Shown: in pieces, positions 45,325-57,187 of the stretch
Layout: every line of letters starts with the position of its first letter
Position numbering within the stretch: the first letter of the stretch is position 1
Source: Costus lasius
Taxonomy: Eukaryota > Streptophyta > Magnoliopsida > Zingiberales > Costaceae
Direction: 5' to 3'
Length of the DNA stretch: 64,000 nucleotides
Assembly (NCBI GenBank): GCA_027563935.2
Contig: CM050449.1
Location: 91,977,676 to 92,041,675 of the forward strand
Notes under the pieces: model-generated
What the model was told of the DNA's origin: nothing
Seen by the model: only the letters and a program-made list of their open reading frames with translations
The model's database searches: none
Translations under genes and position numbers: made by a program

Positions 45325-47012
45325 TGATGACACCAAAATATGTAGTATATTTTGCATCATTTTAGATACCTTTTCAAGCTAAATTTAGGATCTTTTACTT
45401 GTTTCCATGCTAAACCCATCAAATATTGCAAAGTCTACTTCTGTTTTGGTTTTTCATATTTTTCAGGCAAAAAGACGCTATTTTCGGCATTTTCCAGCAA
45501 AATCAAATACATGGAAGAGTTCTCATCATCAAGAAGAAGGCACCTAAGAAATTTCACGCAAATTGAGGCAAAGAACCAAAAATACGGCAGGGCCGTAAAG
45601 GATTTTACGGTACCATATTTTTCACAGCTACCGTATTATCGAGATCACGGCTGTATTTTGGTGATTTTCCAAACAAAAGGTTTTCGCGAAAATACGGTAC
45701 CGCCGTAAGAATTTACACGGCCGTATTTTGGGGCGCTTTCGGAACAGAAACCTTAGCCGATTTTACGGCATTGCCGTAAACCAGTTTAGGGGCCGTATTT
45801 TCCAGATGTCTTCAGAACAGAAAGTTGCCCTGAAATTACGGCACTACCGTAAACATTTACACGGGCCGTATTTACCAGACGAATTCGACCAGTGAGTTCA
45901 GCCGATTTTACGGCACTACCGTAAACCAAATTACGGTGCCGTATGTTTCAACAATTTCAGAACAGAATGATCGATGGATTTTACGGCAGTGTCGTAAGAT
46001 ATTACACTGCCGTATTTCAGTTTTTGAATGCGACTCCCAGGTCAATTTCAACGCCCAATTTTTGCGGAGATGATTGCGGACGATCCAGAAGTTTATATTT
46101 GATGCCGTAAGAAGCAAAAGGGGAGCTTTGGACGGGAGGATTAGAGAGAGACCAAAAGCCCTAAATTTCGTAGACCGTCGAGGGAGAAATCTTGATCCAC
46201 GCCGTCGCCGAGGGTTTTGCCACCGCGCTTGATCCAAACAACCTCCGGCCGTGATTTTTCTACCGAAGCATCGCCTGGTGAAGGAGACAACGTGCCAGAA
46301 GTTTCAGATCGAAAGGAGACAAATTGGAGGAGAAATCAGAGGAAGAAGGATCGCCACCACTGTTCACGCCTTCCTTTGTAAAATACAGCTGTGAAATACT
46401 TCACAGCCGTGCCGTATTTTCTAAAAACCCTTCTTTTTGTTGATTTTTGATTTTCTGAAATGGAATATTGTATTTCCTTCGCCATGCTAGCTTAAACTAC
46501 TCTTGGGACATGGGGGAGTAGTTCACTTGACTTTTAATGATTAGATAACTTCTTTTTCAATATTTCATTGAGTTTGATTTTAGCATGATGATTTTGCTCA
46601 TGTGATAATTGTGCTTAGACTCTCTTTAAGTTCATATTATTAATTATGTTCTTAGAATTTTCCTTGAGTTCATCCTTTAATAATATCTTCTTCATGATGA
46701 AATTGAATCAACGAAATCCTTATTCATGTCTAGTCATAAAAGTTTAAGTGAACGAAACCCTAGTCCCAGCTTTTCTCTCTGATAATCCCGCCTTTAGTTA
46801 CCGATTGCTATTCTCACGATCTCGTTTTGCCTAGTTAGTAAGAAATCAACTATTTAGTATTTGACAACGTAGGTCCCTGTGGATTCGATACTTTTTTATT
46901 ACTTCGTATACCCGTGCACTTGCGGTTTAACAACAAGTTTTTGGTGCCGTTACCAAGGATTAGTCCAAGGTACAGGCATGCCAGATTTGTTGTGTTCCCT
47001 TTCGGGCTATCA
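45325..47012 (+). mobile_element. solo LTR of family B inserted in element C pol
   Basis: 1688 bp from TGATGACACC to GGGCTATCA with perfect 5-bp duplications ATCAT (45320-45324, 47013-47017). Removing it rejoins '..cattactactaggatgatccatatctctttcgg' on the minus strand (RHYYxDDPYLFRR), restoring pol. About 70 bp before its right end it holds 'acaacaagtttttggtgccg' and 'ttaccaagg', an LTR end plus primer-site-like sequence, now inside the LTR. Dyads at ~72-bp period fill 45590-46020. Frames on either strand are not genes. Confidence 0.85.
45590..46025 (+). repeat. ~72-bp period array of TTACGGC/GCCGTAA dyads in a solo LTR
   Basis: 'ttttacggcattgccgtaaa'-like starts lie near 45691, 45760, 45834, 45904 and 45977 (spacings 69-74). 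Each is followed about 20 bases later by 'acacgggccgtattt'. Confidence 0.75.
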
Positions 47013-47017
47013 ATCAT

Positions 47018-48500
47018 CCTAGTAGTAATGCCTTACGTCAGATAAGAAGTTCTTTTTCCGTTGAAATGACACATTTAGTGGAAAAATATCAGAAGCTAAA
47101 AAGTTCACGAAATCAGTATTCTAGGGTGCGTCTTGCACAACAATTTTGAATAACTTCTCTTTAGGAAATGTGTCATCAATTTCCAAATCATCACCAACAT
47201 CCTCTCTATTGTCCAGAAGTAGTCATGATAAATGGTCGGCCACCACATTTTCAACTCCCCTTTTATCTCTGATTTCCAATTCAAACTCTTGAAGGAGTAG
47301 TATCCATCGTATAAGTCGTGGCTTTGCGTCCTTCTTACTCATCAAGTACTTGATTACCGCATGATCTGTATAAATGATAGCTTTCGAGTCAATTAATTAA
47401 GAACAAAATTTATCGAATGCAAAGACAATGAATAGGAGCTCCTTTTTTGTTGTCGCATAGTTGATTTGTGGTTCAACCAGAGTATGGCTGGCATGGTATA
47501 TTGCATGAAGCTTCTTGTCTTTTGTTTGCCCCAGAACAGCTCCAACGGCAAGTCGCTCGCTTTGCACATCAATTCGAAAGGTAAAGTCCAATCAGGGGGC
47601 TGAATAATAGGTGAAGAGATCAAAGCCTTTTTGAGCGTCTCATGTGCTTGCAAACAATCATTATCAAAACAAAATTCAGAGTCTTTAAAAAGCAGATTGG
47701 TTAGTGGTCGGGCTTTCTTTGATAAATCTTTAATGAATCTTCTGTAGAATCCGGTGTGTTTGAGGAAACTACGGATTCCTTTGACTGAAGTCGGCAGATT
47801 CATTCTTTCAATTACTTGCACTTTAGTTTGATCGACTTCTTTCCCGCATTCAAAAATTAGATGCTCTAAACAATCCCTTCTTTTACCATAAAATGACACT
47901 TCTCCCAATTCAGAACGAGGTTCACTTCCTCACATTGCTGCAAAACCTTTGACAAATTTGCCAAACAAGATTCAAAAGATTGACCATATACCGAAAAGTC
48001 ATCCATGAAGATGTTCATAAAATCTTCATTATAATTGGAGAAGATAGCCATGATGCATCGTTGGAATGTGGCTGGTGCATTTCATAATCCGAATGACATT
48101 CTCCGTTACGCAAATGTACCGTATGGATAAGTAAAAGTCATCTTTTCTTGATCCTCGGGGTGAATTGGTTTCTGCAGAAATCCAGAAAATCCATCAAGAA
48201 AGCAAAAGTAAGCATTATGGGCAAGACGCTCAAGCATTTGATTTATGAAGGGTAGAGGGAAATGGTCCTTTCGCGTCGCTTTATTGAGCTTTCGGTATTC
48301 AATACACATTCGCCATCCACTCACAGTGCGGACTAGAACTAGTTCATTCTATTCATTCTTGACAACTATTACCCCGTCCTTCTTTGGTACAACGTGGATA
48401 GGGCTAACCCATTGGCTGTCCGATATTGGGCAGATGACTCCCGTGTCTAGAAGTTTTAGGATCTCTTTCTTCACTACCTCCTTCATACTGGGGTTCAGTC
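47018..48500 (-). pseudogene. pol: Ty3/gypsy reverse transcriptase and RNase H of element C
   Basis: Minus sense from about 48430: WVSPIHVVPKKDGVIVV, SGWRMCIEYRKLNKATRKDHFPLPFINQ, CFLDGFSGF, TFTYPYGTFA, then NAPATFQRCIM and the catalytic box FMDDFSVYG (about 48020). The thumb follows (LPTSVKGIRSFLKHTGFYRRFI, ARPLTNLL). RNase H reads [41 protein letters not shown] and VVADHLS down to about 47200. Several stops and frame changes (48105, 47866-47900, 47396) show it is dead. It was interrupted between RNase H and integrase by the LTR at 45325. Confidence 0.85.
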
Positions 48501-48849
48501 GTCATTGAAATTCGATGGAGGGTTTGCTTTCCTGTTCCAAGAGAATCCTATGCATGCAAACAGATGGGTCAATTCCTTTGATATCATCTAAGGAATATCC
48601 TATAACCATTTTATAAAGTTTAAGTTCAGCAAGCAATTGTTCTGTTTGATTTTTAGTCAGTTTAATTTCAGGTTTTGTCTACTGGGGATTCATTATTTCA
48701 GCTGAGTCCATTATTTTCACATAAGTCTGGGCTTCTTTATTATCTTTAGCAGTTGGACTCTCCAAAAAATAGACCTCTAGTGGGTCCTTATTCATCCCAT
48801 CGGCCATGGGATTTTCATTTTCAACAAAATCATCAATAACATCCAAGCT

Positions 48850-49623
48850 ACAACATTAACCTGCAATAGAAGGATGTTTTAGACTTCGTGACAAATCAAA
48901 TTCGATAGCCTCCTCATAGATGTTTAAGGCTTCCATTCTGCACGTCAATAACTGCTCCGGTAGTTGCAAGGAACGGTCTTCCCAGGATTATTGGTAATTT
49001 CGTGTCCTCCTCCATCTCTAGCATGATGAAGTCGACTGGAATGAAGAAATCACCAACCTTGATTGGGACATCTTCCAAGATTCTTGTCGGCTTGTGTACT
49101 GATTGGTCAGCCAGTTGTAATGACATTAGTGTAGCCTTCACATCGCCTATGTCAAGTCTCTTGCAAACAGAAGAAGGCATTAGACTGACACTGGCGCTAA
49201 AGTCACACAGTGCATGATCAAAAGACAAACCCCTATTTGACATGGTATTGAAAAGTTGCCCAGATCTTTTAATTTCTCTAGAAGATTATTTTGAATTATA
49301 GCGCTGCACTCTTCAGTAAGCGCCACTGTGCCTGGTTGCTCCAGCTTCCTTCGATTTGAAAGAATGTCCTTTAAAAATTTTGCATATGTGGGCATCTACA
49401 TTAAAACTTCAGTAAAGGGAATGTTAATATACAATTTTTTTAAAATTTCTAAAAACTTTCCAAATTGTTTATCCAGCTCCGCCATAGCCAGTCTTTGGGG
49501 AAATGGAATTGGTGGCTTGTAAGGCGGTGATGGGATATAAGTTGGTTGTCTCACTTCATCCTCTTTCTCCTCACTTGGTTTTTCAAGTTTGGATTTATCA
49601 CAAGGAGATGCATCAGGAGTCAA
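48850..49623 (-). pseudogene. pro: protease and linker of element C
   Basis: The minus-sense linker YKPPIPFPQRLAMAELDKQFGKFLEILKKLYINIPF (49535-49430) and YAKFLKDILSNRRKLEQPGTVALTEECSAII lead to the protease: HALCDFSASVSLMPSSVCKRLDIGD (catalytic Asp present; Gly of the usual DLGAS is Ser), FFIPVDFIMLEMEED, IILGRPFLATTGAVID. Frame breaks lie near 49396, 49243 and 48914. Relatives continue in frame into RT; here the spacer to 48500 is stop-rich. Confidence 0.8.
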
Positions 49624-50935
49624 ATTAAGTTCAGGTACTCTCGGTTCCTCTAATTGCTTACCACTACGAGTAGTAATTGCATTGCAATTCTCTCGTGGGT
49701 TCTATTCAGGTTAGGAAGGTAAACTACCTGAAGGTCTTGCTAGACTGGTGGTAAGGTTTGCCAACTATGTATCTAATTGTTTGTTGTGGGCTTCTATGGA
49801 ATCCAGTCTAGATGACATATGACACATCGTATCATTAACACTTTCATTTGTTCTGGTTTGAGAAGAGATGAAATTTTCCATGATGGTTGCAAGCGGGGTC
49901 TTCTGAGGTTGTGGTGCATAAGGTCGAGGTTGAAAGCCAAGTGGTTGTCTGTCGTTTAGTTGTGGAGCAGGGTTGGGGTTATTCCTGTAAGAGAAGTTAG
50001 GATGGTTTCTCCAACCAAGATTGTATGTATTTGAGTAGGAACTGTTATGAGGTCTAGAATTCTAGTTCCCTACAATATTAACATATTCTCGGTGTGGTTT
50101 AGAAGGTTGAGAAATTCCTAACATATTCTTAGTCAACGAGGCTATGACCCACAATTCCATATATCTCACATACAACAGAATTTGAATCAACAAAACTGAC
50201 ATTTAATGAATCCAACTTATGAGATAAGGAATCTACCTTGGTAGCTAAAGAACTTAATGTGTCCAATTCATATTTAAGTGGTGAGACAGCCCTAGATGAT
50301 GTACCTCATTCTCCAGCCCATTGGTTATGATTCAGTGTCATGTCTTCCAATATATTCATTGCTTCATCAACATTCTTATTCATGATTGCTCCACCAACGG
50401 CTGCATCGACAATTAGACGCGTATTATAGTTAAGACCATGGTAAAAGGTATAAACAGTTACTCATTTTTCCAAGCCATGGTGAGGGCATAAGCATTGAAG
50501 CTCCTTGAATTGCTCCCAAGCTTCGTATAAAGACTCCCCTTATTTTTGGGTGAAACCAATTATCTAATTTCGCAGTTTTACTTGGGGGAAAATATTTTGA
50601 GAGAAATGCTTAGGAAAGATGTTCCCAAGTTGTAAGCGACTTTGGTTGTTGAGAATATAACTAATTTTGCACTCTATCTCAAAGAGAAAATGGGAAAAGA
50701 GAGAGGGCTTTATCTCAAAATTATTAGCCTCCGCTGGAGGTTGAGCAATGCTTGAGTGAAGACCCTGTGCATTTAGAGCGGCGAAATCTTTCAGAGTTCT
50801 GTTGTTGTTTGTCATCGTCAGATCAATAGGAATAGGTTCGATTCTCCTTGATTTCTCTTTATCGCCCAATTCCTTTTTTCTTCTTCAACGTCCTTTCAAT
50901 TTCTTGATCAAGCTTGTACAGATCTTCTAAACCAC
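49624..50935 (-). pseudogene. gag: Athila-like gag of element C
   Basis: The N-terminal region from about 50935 (RRGLRLGGLEDLYKLDQEI) and 50816 (MTNNNRTLKDFAALNAQGLHSSIAQP) is followed by fragments of the Gag core (50640-50400) with deletions and stops. A worn zinc knuckle (CEIYGIVGHSLVD, 50165-50125) and a C-terminal segment near 49880-49780 come next. Order and content match the gag genes at 27712 and 36586. This is the most decayed gag in the window. Confidence 0.75.
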
Positions 50936-51091
50936 CTAATCGTAAACCTCTACGCATATAACAATTAAGCTCAATAAACAAAGTTCGAGAGAAAAACTAA
51001 ATCACAATAACATAAAAAAAAAAAAAAAGCCACAACAAAAAGCAATACGTAAAGTCTACCAATCCTTAAATCACTTCGATATTGGTGCCTA

Positions 51092-51108
51092 TCCCTGGCA
51101 ATGGCGGC
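51092..51108 (-). other. decayed tRNA-Asp primer binding site of element C
   Basis: In minus sense 'ttgccgccattgccaggg', six bases past the LTR end; compare TGGCGCCGTTGCCGGGG. Confidence 0.7.
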
Positions 51109-51114
51109 AAAACT

Positions 51115-52483
51115 TGATGTTGACTAACTACAAGTGTAACGGTTTTGTCGTTTGTCGTAGTAATACTTAAGAGTCGATCCCATAGGGATAGTGATCAAGT
51201 ACCGAATAATTATAAATCAATAGCTAGACAATCGATTGAATGTATAGGGATTGCAGAAAGTAAATCAAATATAATTAAATGCAAAAGATAACCGAATCAA
51301 GCAAAAGATAGTTCTAGGTAGAAAATAAAGTTTAGAGACATCGGAACTTTGGGTTCATCTCATTGATGGATCTTAAATTCAAACAAAATAATATCAAAAC
51401 AACACAATTTTAAAGCATTCAAGAAGATATCCAATGGTACAGATTACCCTCTTTCGACGGCATAATCTGGTATCATTCTAGATTTGTGTCCTACTTTCGT
51501 GGCTAACCGGATCTAGATTGATCCAATGGGTTCAGAGATATCATAAAGTTCCTCACACAAATCCTGCCCCATTTCTTGACAACTTAAAGCATGTTCGATC
51601 TAGTAGATCTAGCGTTGCAATTCTCCTTTTGATCCATGTTGAGGCGCCCAAGAAAAGTAATTACGTGATCAAGGCAATACTATCAGTAAAATCGCACAGA
51701 TCGAATAAACACAAAATAAAATTGCATTCACTATGAGATAAACATAAGGGAATTACGACTGTACCCATAATGCATTCAATGAAGTTCTTAATTTCTAGAA
51801 ACACTCATATAAATATGACTCATTTAATTCTCATTGTTTTGACTCCAATAATGCCCAATTTGGAGTTAAGACGAGGAAGTTATGGCATTTAAAGTTTGAC
51901 AGCTTGGTAATTAATGTTGGCTGCTGTGAGATTACGGCCATGCCCATAATTTCGGTGTAGAAGTCTGATCCGTCTGAAAAGTTGCGGATGAGTGGATTAT
52001 GGCCACGACAAGAATTACGGCTGTAGTTGTAATGTCAAAAATTGCTGATGAGAAGATTACAGCCAATACAAGAATTATGACCATGCCCTTAAATCTCTTC
52101 TCAATATCTTTGTCATCTAAAAATTTGTTGTCGAGGAGGTTTTGGGTATGACTTCAGATTATGGCTGTGACTGTAATGAGTCTATTTTGTCAATGAGAGA
52201 ATTACAGTCATGATGTAGATTATGGCCTCAGCCGTAATTCTTGAAATTAGTCCCATTTGAAGCCAAACTTCTTGTCAAGATTTCTGATTCACCCGAAGAT
52301 GTAAATGTATTTCCATATAGCTATAAAAGCGAGTGAATTGTCCTGTATTCAAACAAACATGACAACTAGTGAAGCTTCTGAAGAAAATCAATGAAATAAG
52401 CTGGAAAAGATATAAAACATGATAATAGGTCTCGATTCACTAGTAAATATAGGTAAAATAGATTATATAAATACGAGACATCA
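51115..52483 (-). mobile_element. 5' LTR of element C
   Basis: 1369 bp. In minus sense TGATGTCTCG to ..GTTAGTCAACATCA, TG...CA ends. A dyad-like cluster ('attacggccatgcccataat', 'ttacggctgtagttgtaat') lies at 51930-52250. On its plus side it abuts copia-3 leader at 52484. The matching 3' LTR was not found near 41000, so no target duplication can be checked. Confidence 0.75.
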
Positions 52484-52707
52484 GTGCCCACCTTAAAAAG
52501 CATGAGTCACTTTATGCATCTCATCCCACTCTCGTGGGACGCGAAACCTCATGTGGAATAAAGATCCCGTCTCACTTAGAAGTCTCGGATTTCCCGATTG
52601 ACTTTGTGGGTTGTCAATTCAATTAAAATAGTGGGAGCCATGATCATTTAATACAAGTCCAAATTAAATGATTTGAAGTATTACTAATCTGCTTGCTTGG
52701 TAGATCA
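52484..52707 (+). mobile_element. copia-3 leader remnant
   Basis: Follows 22025-22252 of copia-2 almost in step, with the CCCAC-TCTC-GTGGG hairpin (52525-52538). The LTR and first part of the leader are missing, cut by the 5' LTR of element C. Confidence 0.75.
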
Positions 52708-53842
52708 ATGGCTAAGAACAATAACGGATTGACATTGCGATCCTTTCTTAAGAAGGATAAGTTGGTTGGCACTAACTTTATGGATTGACATTGGAACTTG
52801 AGGATAGCCCTCAAGCTCGAGAAGAAGCTATATGTCCTTGGGCAAGCTCTTCCTGCACCTCCTGCACCTAATGCCCGAGCGGCAAATAGGGATGCTTTTA
52901 AGAAGCATCAAGATGACTCTTTGGAAGTTGCATGTCTTATGCTAGCCACTATGACACCTGAACTTTATGTGTAATATATGGAGCAGTATGCATTTCAGAT
53001 GATAACACATTTGAAATAGATGTTCGAGGCTTAGGCTAGAACTGAGAGATATGATATTTCCAAAGCAGTCTTTTGGTGCAAGTTATTAGAGGGTGCTCCA
53101 GTGGGACCCCATGTACTCAAGATCATTGGGTATGTGGATCATCTCAAGAGACTGGGATACATAATCGATAACATGCCAATCACGGATCTTATTCTATAGT
53201 CCCTGCCCTCTAGCTTCAGTCCATTTATTATAAATTTCAACATGAACCAGATTGAGTGCACGAGGGAGGAACTATTGAATATGCTCCAGATGACCGAGCG
53301 AGAAATGGTCAAGACCAAACCCAATTCTGTTCTTTTCGTCCCTATAACTAAGAAGATGAAGAAAAAGGGTATGGCATGTGCTAAGGGCAGTGCCAAGGGT
53401 CCGACCAAAGCACTAAAAAAGAAGGTGAGGAAGACAAAGGAATAGAGGTGCTTCCACTATGGAGAGCAAGGCCACTGGAGAAGGGACTGTAAGCAACTTT
53501 AGAACGAGGAGAAGAGAGGCAAAGCTTCATCTTCTGGCTCAGGTATTTATGTTACCAAAGTCAACCTTACAACTTCTATGTCATGGGTATTGGATAGTGC
53601 ATGCGGAGCTCATATTTGTACAAATATACAGGGGCTTAAGAGAAGTAGATCGGTGCGGCCTAGAGAGATGGACCTACGAGTTAGAAATGGGGCACAGGTT
53701 GCTGCTATCGTTGTAGGACTTTATGCAATGGATTATATGTCTTGGACATAGATAACTCTATTTGTAACATAAATTATAAAAGGATCAAACGGAGTGGTTC
53801 AGTTGGTGCATACCTTTGGCATTGTCGATTAGGCCATATAAA
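52708..53842 (+). pseudogene. gag: copia-3 gag and protease
   Basis: The most complete copia Gag here: MAKNNNGLTLRSFLKKDKLV, LRIALKLEKKLYVL, LEVACLMLATMTPEL, then the UBN2-type middle (DISKAVFWCKLLEGAPVGPHVLKIIGYVDHLKRLGY, LPSSFSPFIINFNMNQ), a basic Lys-rich stretch (53350-53430) and a zinc knuckle CFHYGEQGHWRRDC (second Cys is Tyr). Protease: VLDSACGAHICTN. Stops include TGA in place of Trp near 52788 and TAG/TAA at Gln positions. About 170 bp of the pre-integrase region is missing at 53718. The element is interrupted at 53842 by element E and resumes at 59487. Confidence 0.8.
53838..53842 (+). repeat. target site duplication of element E (left)
   Basis: ATAAA, identical to 59482-59486. Together they reconstruct the copia-3 sequence 'ccatataaacaagaatcac'. 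Confidence 0.9.
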
Positions 53843-55330
53843 TGATAAGTGATTTTTACACCATGTTTTTGCCTATGTTTTAGATCATATTTTGGGCTTA
53901 TTTGCATGATTTTGTGTTACTTTTAGTGTTTTTATCTTACTTTGCACAGAATCTTCACTTTTCTTGGTTTTTGTGAAAATGTAGGTAAAATGACCTAAAA
54001 ATGATGGATTTGGGAGATTTGAAGCCATAATGAGATTCCCGAGGAGATCACGAGCTCACACGTCAAATTTGGAGCAAAAATGGTGAAAAATGAGACATTT
54101 ACGGCCTTAGCCGTAATTGTGGATTCGGCCGTAAACATGACGACAAGCGGGAGATGAAAATCGGCTAAGTCTAAAAGTACACCGAAACTTTCACGGGTGA
54201 AGCCGTAATTCCATCATGGGTCGTAAAAGTTTCTGTGACCAAAAGCATTATACACCGAAATAATTACGGCCAAAGCCGTAAACTCATCACCGACCGTAAA
54301 AGTTTTCGCCCCTTCATGTTTTTCACTCGGTTCGACTCCAAATTAAACCAGAATTGAACCAAACTCTCTAGAAACCTTCCTACATGGGTTCTATATTGAT
54401 TAGACTATAAAAGGAAAGGTTTTGGAAGGGTTTCGGTGGGCTTCTACGCAGGAAAACGAGAGGAGGCGGCGGCGGTGGCGAAAATCCATTCTAGGGCAGA
54501 AATCGATCAGGAAAGCCGTGCAAAGGAAGGATTAGAGGGTCGATCTTTGTCTCCACGTCGAGGGGAAGCCTTTCTACTATCTTGTCTAGCAATTTCTTGT
54601 ATTTTTATTGGGTTTCCATGAGATTTTCATTGATGAACATGCTGTTTGTTATGAATATGAACGTGTAAACCTTATTTCTGGATATTGGGGAATAGCCCGT
54701 TGACGATTTATGGATTAAATATATTGTTCTAAATATTTTACATGAATTTTTATAGTATTGATTTGATTAGAATTGTGTTTATTTCATGAATTACCCTGAT
54801 CAAGTAATTTTACGTCTTAGACGTTGCGAGAAGGACCGGGAGGTGAATCTCAACGTCGGATCTATTCTTTTCAAACCTGTGAATCCGATCACGGGAGTAG
54901 TTCGGATTCACTTGAAGGATTACCATAGTTTTTCACAGAACTTAATGGGTCTATTTATGTTAATTGTCACGGGAGTAGGGAATTAATGTAAATATATACC
55001 GGATTACACTCCGGGAGGAGGTAGTCGGTACCTTAGGAAAAATCCCTTTCAAAACTATAAATTTTCTGATTAAAGATTTATTTTTACTAAATTCATAATC
55101 GTCAGCATGGTGAAACCCTGAATCCTGATTTTATCCGAATTGATTTATAGCCAAAACCCTAAAACCACCTTTCTGTTTTCCTGCATTAGAAGTTTTGAAA
55201 ACAAAAACCACATATTGAATCGTCTAGATATAGATCAAACATGTAATCGGTAATTGACCGCCAAATCCTCGTTAGGAACGATAATCTTTTTATTACTTCG
55301 ATAAATCCGTGCACTTGCGGATCGCTATCA
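53843..55330 (+). mobile_element. 5' LTR of non-autonomous element E
   Basis: 1488 bp, TGATAAGTG...CGCTATCA. Dyads lie at 54098-54305 ('acggccttagccgtaattg', 'attacggccaaagccgtaaa'), and TATAAAAG at 54406-54413. It resembles LTRs at 13127 and 31751. Short frames in it (54436-54621, 54786-54986) are not supported as genes. Confidence 0.9.
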
Positions 55331-55336
55331 AGTTTT

Positions 55337-55353
55337 TGGCGCCGTTGCCGGGG
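55337..55353 (+). other. perfect tRNA-Asp primer binding site of element E
   Basis: TGGCGCCGTTGCCGGGG, an exact complement of the plant tRNA-Asp 3' end as far as I know it. It lies six bases after the LTR. Confidence 0.9.
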
Positions 55354-55401
55354 ATCAGGCCAGTCAATATTGATTTAATCGTGAGATTTATAGACTAGAC
55401 A

Positions 55402-55546
55402 TTTTTTTTATTTATTTGTTTTTATTTTTATATTTGTTTTTATTTTATTTATTTTATTTGTTTTTTGTTTTCATTTTTTTTGTTTTATTTGTTTTTTGCA
55501 ATCTTTTTTTATATAGTTAGTTTATTTTATTTTTTTTTTCTCTTTT
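55402..55546 (+). repeat. T-rich low-complexity leader
   Basis: TTTTATTT/TTTGTTTT words almost throughout, between the primer site and the ORF of element E. Confidence 0.7.
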
Positions 55547-55648
55547 TGGATTAACACGTTGCATGAACAGGAGAACTCAAAAATCACTTGTCTACATATT
55601 TTGCATTTCTTGTTCTACATTTTATATTTTTGAATTTTATTAAAAAAA

Positions 55649-56878
55649 ATGATGTTTAACCAATGTCAATGGTCAAATCAGGGATATGTGCCACCTGTAA
55701 AGACTCGAGAATATGTGCTGCCAATTGCATTTCAATCACCTGCAGCAAGGGTAAATTCTTTTTCTCAACACACTGAATATATGAGAATGAAATCTTATGT
55801 TACTTGTGATATTTGTGGAAGCTATTATCATTATCCTTCTGAGTGTCAATTTGGAATTCCTGCCAGACCTGCCAGTTCTAATTTTTCATGGTACCAAGAT
55901 GATGAGTATAATTCTAGATGGAAAAATCAGCAAACTTCTTTTTATGAGGATTTCTCAAATAATATTTCAGAACCACACTTTGAGGAATCTGAAGAAGCCA
56001 TGCTAGAATCCATGCTTGAAAAAATTATGATAAATCAAAGTAAGAAACTTGAAGATCTTAGTGGGATGATTGCTCAGCTTACTTCTCAAGTAGAATCTAT
56101 ATGTGCTAATACTAAAATGCTAGAAACCCAGATAGCACAGCAAAATTGTATACTTGAGTTTGATTTGGAAAGTGAGGATAATCATAGTATGATTGATGGC
56201 ACTGATAAAAATGACATAGAGGATGGAATCCAGGATAAATATGAGAATTTTGTAGAGATTGATCAATCATTAGACATGACTCCTGATTGTGATTTACCTT
56301 CTGCAAATTTTGATGATTCTGCAAATTTTGAGGATTCTGCAAATTTTGATGATTTTAAAAATTTTTATGATTGTGATTTACCTTCTTCAAATTTTGATGA
56401 TTTGGATGATTGTGATTTATTTTCTTCAACAATTCACCAGCCATCTAGTCCCCTCTCACATAATGAAGTGTCTTGCAACACAAATACTTGGGACATGTTT
56501 GAAGAGATATATGAATTTTTTGAGTCTTGTGAAAAGAAGGATGATGAATTTAAAGATCCTCAAGAAAGAACTAATGATATAGATGGGGATGAAATTGACA
56601 GTGTTAAGATGAAATGCCCCATTGAAGAGAAAGAAATTGAGGAAAATTATGAGGAAGAGGATCTTATGCATATTGTACCATCAATTCTTATTCTCCAGGA
56701 AAATCCATTAGAAATTTGCATGATTAATGATGAAGATGATAATTTTAAGGATAATGATGATGAAGTGATTGAAATATTATTTGATGCAAATTTAGCTATA
56801 GGTACTGAAGAGATGATAACACATGAGATTCTTGATTACATTGGCATTGAGGTAACTGAAAAACCAAAATTAATTTGA
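55649..56878 (+). CDS. Gag-derived zinc-knuckle protein with acidic tail (element E)
   Basis: 409 open codons, the only long undamaged gypsy frame in the window. Residues 1-50 are unlike known Gag starts. A perfect C-x2-C-x4-H-x4-C zinc knuckle (CDICGSYYHYPSEC) lies near residues 53-66. A helical segment (MLEKIMINQSKKLEDLSGMIAQLTSQVES, about 125-155) matches the Gag C terminus of element B. The second half is strongly acidic, with tandem ANFDDSANFEDSANFDD-type repeats (about 214-245) and many Glu/Asp runs, ending at TGA. The retrotransposon Gag capsid domain, protease, RT and integrase are all absent. The first ATG after the T-rich leader is used; ATG codons are doubled (MM). The zinc knuckle suggests RNA binding. 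The acidic repeats have no known function here. It may assist or interfere with Gag of an autonomous relative (inference). Confidence 0.75.
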   Translation: MMFNQCQWSNQGYVPPVKTREYVLPIAFQSPAARVNSFSQHTEYMRMKSYVTCDICGSYYHYPSECQFGIPARPASSNFSWYQDDEYNSRWKNQQTSFYEDFSNNISEPHFEESEEAMLESMLEKIMINQSKKLEDLSGMIAQLTSQVESICANTKMLETQIAQQNCILEFDLESEDNHSMIDGTDKNDIEDGIQDKYENFVEIDQSLDMTPDCDLPSANFDDSANFEDSANFDDFKNFYDCDLPSSNFDDLDDCDLFSSTIHQPSSPLSHNEVSCNTNTWDMFEEIYEFFESCEKKDDEFKDPQERTNDIDGDEIDSVKMKCPIEEKEIEENYEEEDLMHIVPSILILQENPLEICMINDEDDNFKDNDDEVIEILFDANLAIGTEEMITHEILDYIGIEVTEKPKLI

Positions 56879-56885
56879 AAGCTTC

Positions 56886-57176
56886 TTGATCAATCCAGGG
56901 TATGAATTTTTTGATTTTAATTCTAATCTTCTTCCAGTTACTAATGAAAATCTTAAGGAAGAATGCATGATTTTACTCTTGGATAAATATAGAAAAATTA
57001 TTGATTATTCTTTGCATGATTTTAATTCTTATTTTTCTATCCATGTACTGATGACTGCAACTTGGATCCACTTGCTTAACTGGATATATACTTTGGTGGA
57101 CACACTGATGAGACGGGGGAAAAGTAGAAGATTATATGCTCTCTACTATGGCACAGATTCACCAACTCCACCATGA
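56886..57176 (+). CDS. short downstream ORF of element E, unknown
   Basis: 96 codons in the next frame, eight bases after the 409-codon ORF (MINPGYEFFDFNSN..., DKYRKIIDYSLHDF, WIHLLNWIYTLVDTLMRR). It may be a frameshifted continuation rather than a separate gene. No domain was recognised. A hydrophobic stretch lies around residues 53-70. It stops just before the conserved post-pol block. Confidence 0.35.
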   Translation: MINPGYEFFDFNSNLLPVTNENLKEECMILLLDKYRKIIDYSLHDFNSYFSIHVLMTATWIHLLNWIYTLVDTLMRRGKSRRLYALYYGTDSPTPP

Positions 57177-57187
57177 CATGGAGCTTT

